DNA of 45,713 nucleotides, from assembly GCA_945876035.1 (NCBI GenBank), contig CAMCMU010000040.1, positions 1 to 45,713 on the forward strand, given 5' to 3'. Below the pieces are notes generated by a model, which did no database searches, had not been told where the DNA came from, and saw only the letters and a program-made list of their open reading frames with translations. This DNA is from Schlesneria paludicola DSM 18645 (GTDB taxonomy: Bacteria; Planctomycetota; Planctomycetia; Planctomycetales; Planctomycetaceae). Shown here one piece after another: positions 1-9,189 of this stretch. Numbering within the stretch: position 1 is the first letter of the stretch; every line of letters starts with the position of its first letter. The position numbers were made by a program, and so were the translations under genes.

Positions 1-45
1 ATTATACGCCATTGGCGAACCGGCACGTCTCTTCAGCAAATCGGA

Positions 46-71
46 AGCGGGGGGGGATGGCCCCCCCCGCT
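46..71 (-). terminator. GC-rich hairpin downstream of the RRM gene
   Basis: This is a perfect 11-bp inverted repeat: an AGC plus eight G arm, a four-base loop ATGG, and an arm of eight C plus GCT. It lies about 55 bases beyond the stop codon of the minus-strand RRM gene. No clear T-tract follows it on the minus strand, so it could end transcription with Rho help or protect the 3' end rather than act as a classical intrinsic terminator. Confidence 0.5.
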
Positions 72-125
72 CGCACGATCTTATTGCCTTGGGCGTCGAG
101 AGATCACTTAATACACAAGAAAAAA

Positions 126-467
126 TTAGTAACGACCGCCACCGCCACCGCCACCGTATCCACCGCCGCCGCCGCCGCTGCGGCCACCACTGTAACCACC
201 TCGACTACCACCACCACCACGCTCTTCTCGAGGACGGGCTTCGTTGACAGTCATGGCACGTCCTTGGAAGTCGTTGCCATTCAGTGCGGAGATCGCAGCT
301 TCACCACCATCGGACATTTCGACGAATCCAAAACCACGAGACCGGCCGGTCTCCCGATCCGATACGACCTGTGCCGAAGCCACATTGCCGTGCTGCGAAA
401 ACAGCTCCCGCAAGTCATCGGCTGTGCAACCAAACGCCAAATTCCCAACATACAGATTCTTGCTCAT
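126..467 (-). CDS. Glycine-rich RRM RNA-binding protein
   Basis: This 113-residue protein has one RNA recognition motif followed by a short Gly/Arg/Ser/Tyr-rich tail. The RNP2 motif (LYVGNL) is near residues 5-10 and the RNP1 motif (RGFGFVEM) near 44-51. The tail is almost only G, R, S and Y and ends in a run of Gly before RY. This architecture matches the small bacterial RRM proteins, often cold-induced, of cyanobacteria and planctomycetes that bind single-stranded RNA as chaperones. Three consecutive ATG codons occur at the 5' end. The third is chosen because AAAGGA lies just before the run and the conserved RRM starts directly after it. The gene is monocistronic, with a long AT-moderate leader upstream and a GC hairpin downstream. 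Cold regulation is inferred from the family only. Confidence 0.9.
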   Translation of the reverse strand: MSKNLYVGNLAFGCTADDLRELFSQHGNVASAQVVSDRETGRSRGFGFVEMSDGGEAAISALNGNDFQGRAMTVNEARPREERGGGGSRGGYSGGRSGGGGGGYGGGGGGGRY

Positions 468-931
468 CATCATCCTTTGAGAGCCAAAATGGCTCGCCAA
501 GACAGTTCACCATCTACCAACCACACGGCGGCAGGGAAGATCAAAATCAATAGTACGGCCACACTCCAAACCTCTGTACGACTTGAGAGTGCCTCAGAAT
601 GAGAAACGCCCACTGATCATAGAGAATCGTCGGGATAGAACCGTCTCACATCACCGGGCCGCATCGATCTTGAGAACCAACTAGCGAACGCAAGAACCTA
701 AGCGAATGTAGGTAACAAAAGAGATTATCTTCCTCTTTGGGGAACACCCGTTCTTCCAAAGTGTGTGCAGAGTAGCGAACTTTTTACGGAAAAGAAATAC
801 CACACCGCTACAGATCGTCGAAATACTGCGAGAATTTGGGCTGCAATCGTCACGGTTCCCATCCAGACAGGGGGCCTAGCCTGTCGGAATTGCTTTTGGT
901 GTGTGGTCTTCATAAACACACGTCACCATTC
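468..931. other. Intergenic leader region, no gene seen
   Basis: This stretch lies between the start of the RRM gene and the end of murA, both on the minus strand. Short open frames on both strands show no recognisable motif and no ribosome binding site. It should contain the RRM promoter and 5' leader and the murA 3' end. No convincing -35/-10 pair or terminator was identified. Confidence 0.4.
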
Positions 932-2344
932 TTAGTGGTCACTCGAATCAAAAGTGGCCTGTCGCGTTGTCGATCTTCCCAACAAGTACTTCGGTGGTGG
1001 GGGCATGTCACTGGAATCGACCACCGGTGAGGCTTGGTCCTCGAGGGACAGCATCAAGCTCGTTGGTAGATTGTCCGCGTTGTCTGTTACTCGCCGAATT
1101 TGTGCCCCCACGGAATTCAGCTTTCGTTCGAGATGATCGTAACCGCGATCAAGATGGTAGATTCGTCGAATGACCGACTCGCCTTTGGCCGCCATGCTGG
1201 CCAACAACAGTGCCGCGCTGGCCCGCAAGTCGGATGCCATCACACAGGCACCGCTCAAATGAGTCACACCGCTAATGATTCCGCAGGCTCCCTCGCGTCT
1301 GACGTTCGCTCCCATCCGCATCATTTCAGGAAGATGCATGAACCGATCGGGAAAGACCTTATCCGTGACGACACTGATCCCTTGCGCCAACGTGAGTAAT
1401 GCGGTCAGTTGTGCCTGAACATCCGTGGGAATACCGGGATATGGCAGAGCCGTCACGTCTATCGGGACGGGAGCACTGCTCATGGAGACGCAAGCCGATT
1501 CGCCCTGAATGTCGATGGTCGCGCCGATACCACGAAGAATGTCGATGACTGCTGCCAATTGTGACGTACGGAGATTGTCGACTTCCAGTTCGCCACGCGT
1601 GATCGCTCCCGCAATCAGCAATGTTGCGGCTTCGATTCGATCTGGAATGACGGTGTACTCGACAGAGTTTAACTCAGACACACCTTGAATCTGTAGCAGC
1701 GGCGTGCCAAGTCCGGTGATCTTGGCCCCCATCGCATTCAGGAAATCACCCAAATCAACAACTTCCGGCTCACATGCAGCCCCAGAAATGGTGGTCGTTC
1801 CCTTAGCTAAGACCGCGGCCGACAGCACATTGCAAGTTCCGGTCACAGTACTGCCAAACGAGCCACCGAGATAAATGTCGGCGCCTCGGAGTCTGTCGGC
1901 GTGTGCGAAAACATATCCACGTTCGATGGTGATTTCTGCCCCGAGTGCTCGCAGTCCCTTCAAATGCAAATCGATTGGTCGATGCCCAATGTTGCAACCA
2001 CCGGGTAGAGAGACGCAGGCGCGACGACGACGACTGAGCAGGGGGCCAAGCACACAAACGCTGGCCCGCATTCGGCGAACAAGTTCATAATCCGCCAAGC
2101 AAGGACGTTCGTCAACGGCATTCAATTGGAGCGATCCATCGCCGCACCGTTCCACAGTCATTCCCAGTGATCGCAGAACATGAGACAGGGTGATCACATC
2201 GACGAGGTCTGGTACGCCCCGCAGGATTGTCGTTCCGGTGGCGGCAATCGCCGCCGCCATAATTGGTAACGCGGCGTTTTTAGCCCCGCCGACGGTTACT
2301 CGGCCCCGCAATGGTTGCCCACCTTGAACGACCAGCATGTCCAT
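932..2344 (-). CDS. murA: UDP-N-acetylglucosamine 1-carboxyvinyltransferase MurA
   Basis: MurA transfers the enolpyruvyl group of PEP to UDP-GlcNAc, the first committed step of peptidoglycan synthesis, in the cytoplasm. The protein begins with the typical strand [20 protein letters not shown], whose KN pair binds substrate. It carries [13 protein letters not shown] and the catalytic loop [16 protein letters not shown], with the cysteine equivalent to E. coli Cys115 present, so fosfomycin sensitivity would be expected. The chosen ATG (MDMLVVQ) follows AGAAGG by eight bases. The open frame extends about 42 codons further upstream without family similarity. At 470 residues it is about 50 longer than E. 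coli MurA, the excess being a polar C-terminal tail containing PPPPKY. The gene stands alone and is divergent from the response regulator gene, with a large inverted repeat between them. It shows the organism makes peptidoglycan precursors. Confidence 0.95.
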   Translation of the reverse strand: MDMLVVQGGQPLRGRVTVGGAKNAALPIMAAAIAATGTTILRGVPDLVDVITLSHVLRSLGMTVERCGDGSLQLNAVDERPCLADYELVRRMRASVCVLGPLLSRRRRACVSLPGGCNIGHRPIDLHLKGLRALGAEITIERGYVFAHADRLRGADIYLGGSFGSTVTGTCNVLSAAVLAKGTTTISGAACEPEVVDLGDFLNAMGAKITGLGTPLLQIQGVSELNSVEYTVIPDRIEAATLLIAGAITRGELEVDNLRTSQLAAVIDILRGIGATIDIQGESACVSMSSAPVPIDVTALPYPGIPTDVQAQLTALLTLAQGISVVTDKVFPDRFMHLPEMMRMGANVRREGACGIISGVTHLSGACVMASDLRASAALLLASMAAKGESVIRRIYHLDRGYDHLERKLNSVGAQIRRVTDNADNLPTSLMLSLEDQASPVVDSSDMPPPPKYLLGRSTTRQATFDSSDH

Positions 2345-2853
2345 CCGTGGACCCTTCTGTGAAGACGCCAATAGATCGCGCCGATTTGAAAGACTTTTTA
2401 AACGGCATCCGTTTCGGGCCTCATTCTCCACAACACGGGCCATTGAAACAAGGAGCAACAGTTCGAGCAAGGTGAAAAATACCGGTATGTGGCGATATCT
2501 GCTATGGAACAGATGTTGTTTGAGAAATCAAACAGCCACGTTTAAGGCCAAAGAATGTCGTTTGAGAACTCTGCTTGACGTCGGTAGGCAGAGATTGAAT
2601 CCACGCGTCCCCCCGTCTTCGCGTCTCGATATCGTCCCCTGAATGGACATTGCGGGGACGATATCGAGCCCTCGAAAGTACTCAGGATTCAAGCAAAAGC
2701 GGCACAAATTTGGGGTTGCGATTTCGAATCGCTTGCGTTACTCCTTATCTAAACCTGCAGGATATCACACTATGTATCGAAAATTAAGTTGGCTACCGAT
2801 TATCGGAATTGCGATCCCTGCTTGAACGATTCACCTTGACGCGCGGGTGCCAC
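2345..2853. other. Divergent intergenic region between murA and the response regulator
   Basis: This region must hold the promoters of both flanking, divergently read genes. Its one clear feature is a 15-bp perfect inverted repeat, listed separately. An open frame of 101 codons on the plus strand at its left end is mostly antisense to the murA upstream region and shows no family motif. Confidence 0.4.
2625..2668. repeat. 15-bp perfect inverted repeat with 14-base loop
   Basis: The arms CTCGATATCGTCCCC and GGGGACGATATCGAG are exact reverse complements separated by 14 bases. Each arm itself contains the 8-bp palindrome CGATATCG. No T-tract follows on either strand and no gene reads into it, so a terminator is unlikely. 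It lies between divergent promoters and may be an operator or a structured leader element. Confidence 0.7.
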
Positions 2854-3411
2854 ATGTCGACGGACCGGTGGAAAAGTTTCGATTTGATGCAAATCCCTAT
2901 CAATCTTGTCATGGTTGTTGAGGATGATGCTGATTCAGCAGAAGTGCTGAGGGCCATCCTCGAACGAAAGGGTTTTAAGGTTCGAATTGCAAAAGAGGGT
3001 GGCCAAGCTCAGGCAACTTTCGTGATGCAGAAGCCGGATTTCGTCATTCTCGATCTGATGTTACCCGGCGAAAGTGGATACGAAATTTGTGAACGACTGA
3101 AGCACACCGACAGTACGGTTCCGATTCTCGTTGTCTCTGCTATCGATCTCCCGGATTCTCGAACCTTGGCTCAACGTGTTGGGGCCGACGGATACGTCAC
3201 GAAACCATACGATCCCGAGGACCTTCTCGCGCAAATGCAGAGCGTGGCGAAGAATGTTTGGGAACGGAATCATTCGACACCGGATCCGAGTTTGATTTCC
3301 ATCCGATTCAATTGCGTCTGTGGAAAAAAATTCAAAGTCAGTTCGATGCATTATGGCAAGGCAATCACGTGCCCTCATTGTGGTGAACCGATTCTGGTTC
3401 CGAAATCCTAA
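2854..3411 (+). CDS. Response regulator receiver protein with C-terminal zinc ribbon
   Basis: This is a receiver domain protein of about 185 residues with no DNA-binding output domain. The acidic pocket is in MVVEDDADSAEVL. The phosphoacceptor aspartate is in FVILDLMLPGESGYE, followed by the conserved Ser/Thr region (VVSAID) and the switch lysine in YVTKPYDPEDLL. After about residue 150 comes a small Cys-rich tail with CVCGKKFKV and CPHCGEPI, a CxC...CxxC zinc-ribbon layout. The ATG chosen gives a short N-terminal lead; a second in-frame ATG 33 bases later (MQIPINLV) is closer to the conserved core and is possible, as neither has a strong ribosome site. No histidine kinase is adjacent. The FHA gene follows 130 bases downstream on the same strand, suggesting a shared signalling role, which is inference. 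Confidence 0.88.
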   Translation: MSTDRWKSFDLMQIPINLVMVVEDDADSAEVLRAILERKGFKVRIAKEGGQAQATFVMQKPDFVILDLMLPGESGYEICERLKHTDSTVPILVVSAIDLPDSRTLAQRVGADGYVTKPYDPEDLLAQMQSVAKNVWERNHSTPDPSLISIRFNCVCGKKFKVSSMHYGKAITCPHCGEPILVPKS

Positions 3412-3540
3412 GCGACTCGCTTTAAATAGTTTAATTCTGGATTCGGCCGCCTAACTTATTTGGCGTGTCACGGTTGGTGTGTTCCATTGGGCACAGAAGA
3501 CTGGACCTCAGTAGAAGCGATTTCTAGATCGGGCAATGAG

Positions 3541-4116
3541 ATGGCCGAACTGATTGTTTTAACAGGAAAATTAAAAGGAAAGCGTATCCTCCTGTCAGAG
3601 GGCGAAGTTTTTTTGGGGCGGAACGAAACATGCCAAATACGTATCGCTTCGAGTTTGATTAGCCATCAGCACTGCGCATTGCATATCGGTCCTGAGGGAA
3701 TACGTGTACGCGATTTGGGGAGCGAGAACGGGACTTATGTCAATGACCTCGCGGTGACCGAATCAGTGATACTGCGACCTGGGGACATCCTCCGAGTGGG
3801 TGCCATCTTATTTCAGGTTCCAGATCCGTTAACCAACGCCACAAAATCCGAGAACAGGCCTAACCCGGGAAAGATTCCGATTTCTGATGCAAGCATTGCC
3901 GACTGGTTGGCATCCGTCGCGGAAACGAAACCTCCCTCAAACGCCGACACAACAATCATCACCGGCCGAGCCTCCACCAAGGTCGAAGCGGATCCGTCAA
4001 GTGTGTCCCCTCCACCAGAACCGCCCCCCTCAAGGGGCTATCGATCGTTGAAGGAGGAGGCCGCCGAAATCATTCGGATGCATTGGAAAGCGGTCAAAAG
4101 CAAAACAAAACAGTAA
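3541..4116 (+). CDS. FHA domain protein
   Basis: This protein of about 191 residues has a forkhead-associated domain at roughly residues 5-95. FHA domains bind phosphothreonine peptides, so it probably reads Ser/Thr kinase signalling, which planctomycetes have in abundance. The FHA signature is visible: FLGRNETCQIRI, then SSLISHQHCALH, then DLGSENGTYVND, with the GR, SxxH and NG residues all kept. A proline-rich linker containing PPPEPPPS precedes a short charged C-terminal helix ending KAVKSKTKQ. The ATG at MAELIVLTGK is chosen because the FHA fold begins there. An open frame extends further upstream from a TTG but without similarity. It follows the response regulator on the same strand and probably belongs to the same unit. 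Confidence 0.88.
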   Translation: MAELIVLTGKLKGKRILLSEGEVFLGRNETCQIRIASSLISHQHCALHIGPEGIRVRDLGSENGTYVNDLAVTESVILRPGDILRVGAILFQVPDPLTNATKSENRPNPGKIPISDASIADWLASVAETKPPSNADTTIITGRASTKVEADPSSVSPPPEPPPSRGYRSLKEEAAEIIRMHWKAVKSKTKQ

Positions 4117-5710
4117 CTCGACCATTGCAAATTTTGTCTGGACATCCAATCTCGCCTGTTATCGATGGCCATACGGAGTCACTCAGGCGGATTCTGTCGG
4201 CCCCAAAATTCCCGCGGCCAAGATGAGTGTGCGGTCCGATTTGCTGGAGTTCGGTGACTTCGTAGTGGCCTTAAGGATTGCCGGCGCGGGAGATTCCGTG
4301 ATAGGTATTGCCTGACAACGACCGGCCGCGGCGTCCGATAGGGTCTTGGTAACCCCCCCCTCGAGAGTCGTTTTAGCTTGGCCTTGTGTGAGCGAGTTCA
4401 GCGAGCCGTCGGATTTCGTCGGTTGGACTGTTCGCAGTGAGCCAAATAAAGCGTATTGGGCCTCGCCATCCAATCAGATTCCGCGGTTTCTGTCGCCGCA
4501 GAACGGGGTGCCGAATTTTTTTTGAATGTTCTTCCGGATGCCGAGTGGGAACTCGACGCTGAGGGAAGTCCCGCTCCCGACGAGGATGAGTGGTGGGATG
4601 ACTGGCCCAGTTTGCGGCAAGAGACCTAATTTGCGAAAGATTGACAGCGGTGCGAGCCGCAAGTCGCCTGCCGAGTGATTGTAGCCGGCGAGATACGTGA
4701 CTCTCACACGATCCGCGAATTTTGCCAGCGGCATATGGCCGCTTTCGAGTGGATGTCCGCTAGGGAATTCTTGAATGTCCACCGACTGCAGTTAGAGGGG
4801 GGGCGAAAGAGCAAGTCGAAAGTGTTCCGGAACAAGGTACCGAGTAATTCCGGCTGCAGCACGAGATTCGCGAGTTGTTGGATCAGGAGAAGTCTGAGCA
4901 CGTGTTGACTGATGTGAAGCATCCCAATCCGTTTTTCCAAGGGGATCTGTATTTGCTTGAATGCCAGTTCGCTGTGCAAGTGACACTCGATCAACGACAG
5001 CAGCCCTAGATCGGCAGAATGCTTTCGTTAACTGTTTTTTTACTTGCCGTGGCGTATTACTCGTGGCGAGCAATGATCTGTGAAACCTGATTGAGCCAAC
5101 AGCATTGAGAAGTAAAAGAGATCACCGCAGAATCGTCTTAACAGATCACGCGGCATTCGAGTCTCACGTGAAAGCTCGGTAACAGCAAGGACGGCGACGA
5201 AGGTTTCGATCAGATCGGCCGCAGCGAGATCCTCTTAGAGACCGACTCCTGTGGGATGCAGCCCATGGCCGCGAAGTGACGCTTGACGAGTACGTCCTAC
5301 CGCCCCGACTCGTCCTTTAATAGAATCACGACTGCGGTTACACTGCGATTTCCTCTGGTCATATCGTGTCTGTGAAATACAATGTCAAGCACCACCGGAG
5401 GAGCAACCGTTTTGAGCGGGGCCTAACACAGTTTTGGTGGCCCGATGAACACCACAACCAAACTCCAGCCGCAATAAGACTCATCTCGTTCGATGAACCA
5501 AGACAAGGCCGGCACTCGCCCAAGATCCTTGGAATGCCGGTCTGATTGTTTGTGGTATTGCGTGACGGCGGATCAGTTACGTGATACCTATTTAAATGAT
5601 CTTGACCCGCCCTCTTGCCGTATGCTCCCCTATGGGCCTTGATGTGGTATTGGGGTGGCCGTATCTTTTTCGAGAGTTCGGTAACAAGCCTTAGACACAG
5701 AAGTGGGCCG
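4117..5710. other. Long region of apparently decayed coding sequence
   Basis: No intact gene is seen in about 1.6 kb. On the plus strand several stretches read like real protein but are closed by stops or shift frame. One around 4450-4615 ends in acidic DEDEWWDDWPSLRQET then a stop. One around 4848-5008 contains EIRELLDQEKSEHVLTDVKH and ends at TAG. One around 5370-5545 contains RFERGLTQFWWPDEHHNQ and ends at TGA. None could be assigned to a family. The pattern suits one or more pseudogenes eroded by substitutions and small indels. Minus-strand open frames of 90-100 codons here have no ribosome sites or motifs. Confidence 0.45.
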
Positions 5711-6073
5711 ATGGAAGATAAATCCCTGACGCAACGGTCTTCGGACGAATTGCCCAAGGCAGACATCTCGGTAGAGACCACAACACCGGCACGGCCGTTA
5801 GTGCCGCTTGCTGTCGATACAGTCGATCATCGACTGTACATTCCGAATCATGAGGATTGGAATGTCCACATCAAACGCGATTCCGATCGTCTGTACTGCT
5901 ATTCCAAAACAGACGGCGAAGATTGGTTTCACCTCTTATTAAACGGCGAAATTTATGTCTCTCGCCATCATGAAAAATATTGTTTGGCGTGCGCGTTGCG
6001 CATGGGGTTTTTGACCGAAGACCGTTTGTTTTGGCAACGTCGTGTTCCGAGAAAAAGCAATCGTGTGATCTAA
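5711..6073 (+). CDS. Small hypothetical protein
   Basis: This 120-residue protein belongs to no family I recognise. Residues 1-40 are polar and low in complexity. Residues 45-120 look like a compact folded domain rich in aromatics and charge (DWNVHIKRDSDRLYCYSK, then DGEDWFHLLLNGEIYVS) with a Cys-x2-Cys pair in KYCLACALRMG. The ATG at MEDKSLTQ is chosen because the codons before it read as unrelated sequence, but no strong ribosome site is visible. It stands alone between the decayed region and the end of the WD40 operon. Codon use resembles its neighbours. It is probably real because the C-terminal half has protein-like composition in only this frame. Confidence 0.6.
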   Translation: MEDKSLTQRSSDELPKADISVETTTPARPLVPLAVDTVDHRLYIPNHEDWNVHIKRDSDRLYCYSKTDGEDWFHLLLNGEIYVSRHHEKYCLACALRMGFLTEDRLFWQRRVPRKSNRVI

Positions 6074-6576
6074 TCTCGGTTGTTTTCTTGATGGGCAAAC
6101 TTTGCGGATGGATTCGGTTTAGCGAGGCGACGGAATTTGTCGAGTCAGGGGACTTTGACAACTCACGTTGTGCAGAAGCCGTGAACTCTTCTCTTCACCA
6201 ATTTCAGGTGAGTGATGCGAAATCGCCTGAAATTGGAGTGAGTCGTCGTCAAGAGGGGGGGATTGTGCTGACCGGTCAGGCGGCCATCTCAAGCCTTGAA
6301 AAGGGGGTGGAGCATGTCTCGTCGGACAAGTGAACTCCTGACGCAAAGTAGCACCGCGCCAGCCGCGCAGTCGAGGGATGTCTCCATTAACAATCCCGAA
6401 ACGTTAACTTCTCCACACCAATTCCAAGTTGGGATCGCGATGCTTTGAGCTCAGTCATCACTTTTTTCAACGGCGGTGAGCCTGCGTTGAAGGCTAGAGC
6501 GATGGGAACCGTGATCGGCAGAAACAGTCGTTGCTTCTGGCCGGTCACAAACAACAGTTTCGACAAATTACCGTAG
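6074..6576. other. Convergent intergenic region
   Basis: The small plus-strand gene and the minus-strand WD40 gene end towards each other here. It contains an 11-bp perfect inverted repeat, listed separately. Open frames on both strands lack ribosome sites and family motifs. No clear T-tract terminator was found. Confidence 0.4.
6198..6236. repeat. 11-bp inverted repeat between convergent genes
   Basis: The arms CCAATTTCAGG and CCTGAAATTGG are exact reverse complements separated by 17 bases. It lies about 125 bases after the small hypothetical gene and before the convergent WD40 gene end. It could be a weak transcription stop for either side, but no T-run follows. Confidence 0.4.
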
Positions 6577-7683
6577 TCAAGACGCTGCCGGTGACGTGGG
6601 TCTTGGTTGGAGACGCAGTGTCCGTAAATGACCGTCAAAATGGGCCGTGAACAGATCGATCTGATTCGGATGCAGATCCATGTCAAAAATAGGGCTCTTG
6701 GTTTTCAGAGCGTAGTAGAGATCCTCTTCACCGGGCATCCAAAATCCTATATCATTCGAGAGTCCTCCGATGAATTGTCCGCTGGAATGGTAAACTCCAC
6801 GCCACATGGTGGAACCCTCGGAGTTTTTGAGACGCTCCTGCTTACGCAATTTTTTGCCGGATTCCCAATCAAAAACCAACCCCACGCCTTCCTGACCATT
6901 TGCCAACGCGTTCGTTTGTTTATGCAACCCTGTGGCGCTTAAAATTTTGTGATCGACACTGAAAAACAGCCCCAATATCCCACCGTTGTGTGACCAATCC
7001 CCAATATCAAAATGCAACTCACGGGCATCTAATTTACGCACAAGTTGTCCGGTCTCAACATTCCAATGATGGATGTTTCCGAGGAGATCTCCGGAGACCA
7101 GTTCGTGGCTGGAGGGATGGAAGGCGAGGCTGAAGATGAACTGCGGGTGTTCTGCAAATTCGCGGACAAAATGCCCCTCCGCAATCTGCTTTGTTCGATA
7201 GACTTCGTAGTCGATGATGTTTGTTGGTGTGAATTCACGGACCAGATGCCCGTCCTGACTCGACCAGATTTTGACCATTCGGTCATTTCCACCGGTCGCG
7301 ATCCATTGGCCATCGCTGCTCACAGCCAAGGCTCGCAACCATCCCTTGTGTGCCTCGATCGTCCGAGTCGGTTGAGGTTTTGCTGCGGCAGCGTCCCAGA
7401 ATATCAAGCGACCATCGTAACCACCGGAGTAGAGCGTGGCTCCATCCGGCGAACACCCCAAGGTCCGGACCCAATTGTCATGGCCGACCAATGTGGTGTT
7501 GTTTCCCGTAGCGATTTCCCATCGCTGAACCGTCCGGTCTGTGGATCCAGCGAATACAAAACGGCCTGTCGGATCGACCCGGCACGCGAGTAACCGCGAC
7601 GTGTGAACCCAGTCACGGACTTCATGGGCGACGCGACCATCCAAGGTCACTTCCGTTGTTTTTTCTATGTTCGGTGAAGTCAT
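6577..7683 (-). CDS. WD40 repeat protein
   Basis: This 368-residue protein is built of WD40 beta-propeller repeats, with no signal peptide seen. Blades are recognisable from the GH...WD-like pattern: residues 30-55 (ending VQRWE), 65-95 (SGGYDGRLIFWD), 105-140 (ATGGNDRMVKIWS), about 185-215 (SGDLLGNIHHWN), and weaker ones towards the C-terminus. Propellers of this kind act as protein-docking platforms, and no enzymatic residues are apparent. Its ATG overlaps the stop codon of the upstream DUF1501 gene (ATGA), so the two are translationally coupled. It is the last gene of the DUF1549/DUF1553 - DUF1501 - WD40 operon, a recurrent planctomycete arrangement whose substrate is not known. Confidence 0.93.
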   Translation of the reverse strand: MTSPNIEKTTEVTLDGRVAHEVRDWVHTSRLLACRVDPTGRFVFAGSTDRTVQRWEIATGNNTTLVGHDNWVRTLGCSPDGATLYSGGYDGRLIFWDAAAAKPQPTRTIEAHKGWLRALAVSSDGQWIATGGNDRMVKIWSSQDGHLVREFTPTNIIDYEVYRTKQIAEGHFVREFAEHPQFIFSLAFHPSSHELVSGDLLGNIHHWNVETGQLVRKLDARELHFDIGDWSHNGGILGLFFSVDHKILSATGLHKQTNALANGQEGVGLVFDWESGKKLRKQERLKNSEGSTMWRGVYHSSGQFIGGLSNDIGFWMPGEEDLYYALKTKSPIFDMDLHPNQIDLFTAHFDGHLRTLRLQPRPTSPAAS

Positions 7684-8981
7684 GTCAACAACTCCTCAAT
7701 CGGACCTGTGGCCGTATCGGCAATGGGGAACGAACGACCGCCGATATTGAATTCACCTGCAGAATCAACTCCCACGGCACGAAGGTACGTGTGGAACAGA
7801 TGGCGATGGTCAACCTGCCGATCCACGACTTCCGTACCGCTGTCATTCGTCTTGCCAATCACGGCGCCTCGATGAATGCCACAACCGGCGAGGGCGACCG
7901 ACCAAGAGTTCGGCCAATGATCGCGTCCGTAGCCGGGGTTGATCTTCGGAGTCCGGCCGAATTCCGTCATGACGACAACCAAAGTTCGCTCCAGTAGCCC
8001 TCGTTCGGCCAAATCCGACAAAAAGATGGAAAAAGGTCTGTCAAAGTCAGCAACATAGTGAATATGAAATTCAAAGTTATTGTGATGAAAATCCCACCCA
8101 TCGTGTCGGACTTCCACATAGGGAACCTCATTTTCCAAAAGCCGGCGCGCCAACAGCAACTGCCTGCCCAACTCCCCCGATCCATACCGATCTTGAACTG
8201 TTTGTGGTTCACGTGAAACGTCAAAAATTTCACGTCGATTCATCAACTGCAGAGCTTGTTCGTAACTTTGGGTGAAGGCATCCGTTTGAGCCGATCGGTG
8301 ACGTTGCTGGAAACGATCGTTCACAAAACGCCTCCACGAATTTCGTTGACCGTCGACGGAAACGGTCATGCCGTTCGGCAGCACGCTATTGATGACCCCA
8401 TCCTTAGCACCGATGGTGACACCTGCATATTTCGGCCCCAAGTAGGCGGCATTATTTTGACGTCCGCCGCTGCCTCCAGCTGAGGCGAAAATGTGACCCG
8501 GAAGCGGAAAATCGTCGCGATCCAAAGCCTTAGCAGCGGCTGCACCAAGCTCTGGAAAGTCGGTTGCCGTTCGAGTCAGACGCCCAGCTCGCACAGCATT
8601 CGTACTGATGCCGTGATCGTCAGCGCCGGGCATCACTGTGGTGTTGATGCTGCGAATCAAGGCCATATGGTGCATCTGCATCGCTGTGTGGGGCAGCAGT
8701 TCGCTGATATGGATACCTGGCACCGTCGTTGGAATGGCCTTGAATGGACCGCCCGTTTCGACGTCGGACTTGGGATCCCAAGATTCGAACTGGCTGATTC
8801 CTCCCGCAAGCCAAATCACCATGAGTGACTTGCCTTGTTTGGTCAACTCACCGGCACCCAAGGGGTGAGCCAGTAAACCAACTCCTGCAGCCGTCCCCAA
8901 GCCAGCCAATGCGGTTCCTAGGAATTGACGCCGACCCTTTAAGTGTTGACTGGAGTTGCACCAATATTTCTCGTATTCCAT
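7680..8981 (-). CDS. DUF1501 family Tat-exported protein
   Basis: This protein of about 433 residues belongs to the sulfatase-like DUF1501 family expanded in planctomycetes. The N-terminus carries a twin-arginine signal, KGRRQFLGTALAGLGTAAG, implying export in folded form. Family landmarks follow: MVIWLAGGISQFESWDPK, PGADDHGISTNAVRAG, EVRHDGWDFHHNN and VMTEFGRTPKINPGYGRDHW, carrying the Asp, His and Arg residues resembling an alkaline-phosphatase-like metal site. The ATG at MEYEKYW is preferred because GGGAGGCGAG lies upstream; an alternative start nine codons earlier is possible. It is the middle gene of the operon, about 210 bases after the DUF1549/DUF1553 gene, and overlaps the WD40 gene. 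The enzymatic activity is unproven for the family. A decayed copy of the same family lies near 34.0-34.4 kb. Confidence 0.95.
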   Translation of the reverse strand: MEYEKYWCNSSQHLKGRRQFLGTALAGLGTAAGVGLLAHPLGAGELTKQGKSLMVIWLAGGISQFESWDPKSDVETGGPFKAIPTTVPGIHISELLPHTAMQMHHMALIRSINTTVMPGADDHGISTNAVRAGRLTRTATDFPELGAAAAKALDRDDFPLPGHIFASAGGSGGRQNNAAYLGPKYAGVTIGAKDGVINSVLPNGMTVSVDGQRNSWRRFVNDRFQQRHRSAQTDAFTQSYEQALQLMNRREIFDVSREPQTVQDRYGSGELGRQLLLARRLLENEVPYVEVRHDGWDFHHNNFEFHIHYVADFDRPFSIFLSDLAERGLLERTLVVVMTEFGRTPKINPGYGRDHWPNSWSVALAGCGIHRGAVIGKTNDSGTEVVDRQVDHRHLFHTYLRAVGVDSAGEFNIGGRSFPIADTATGPIEELLT

Positions 8982-9189
8982 AAAAGTACTCGCCTCCCAT
9001 TCCATCAATTGGTAATCAACACGGACTGTGTCGAGAATTGATCATCGATACGGGTTCAGAATCCATAAAGCAGCCCCGTCTTGGTTTCTGCCCCGTTGTT
9101 TTTTTCTGCAGTGCCTTTGACGTGCCTAATTGATTCCAAGGCACCACGGAGGGGGGGGATCGTTCCCCAAGTACATCCACGATCGGATT

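Noticed and set aside
12-602. Plus-strand open frame of 196 codons across the RRM gene
   Set aside because: It is antisense to the glycine-rich RRM gene; the Thr/Ala repeats are the reverse reading of Gly codons.
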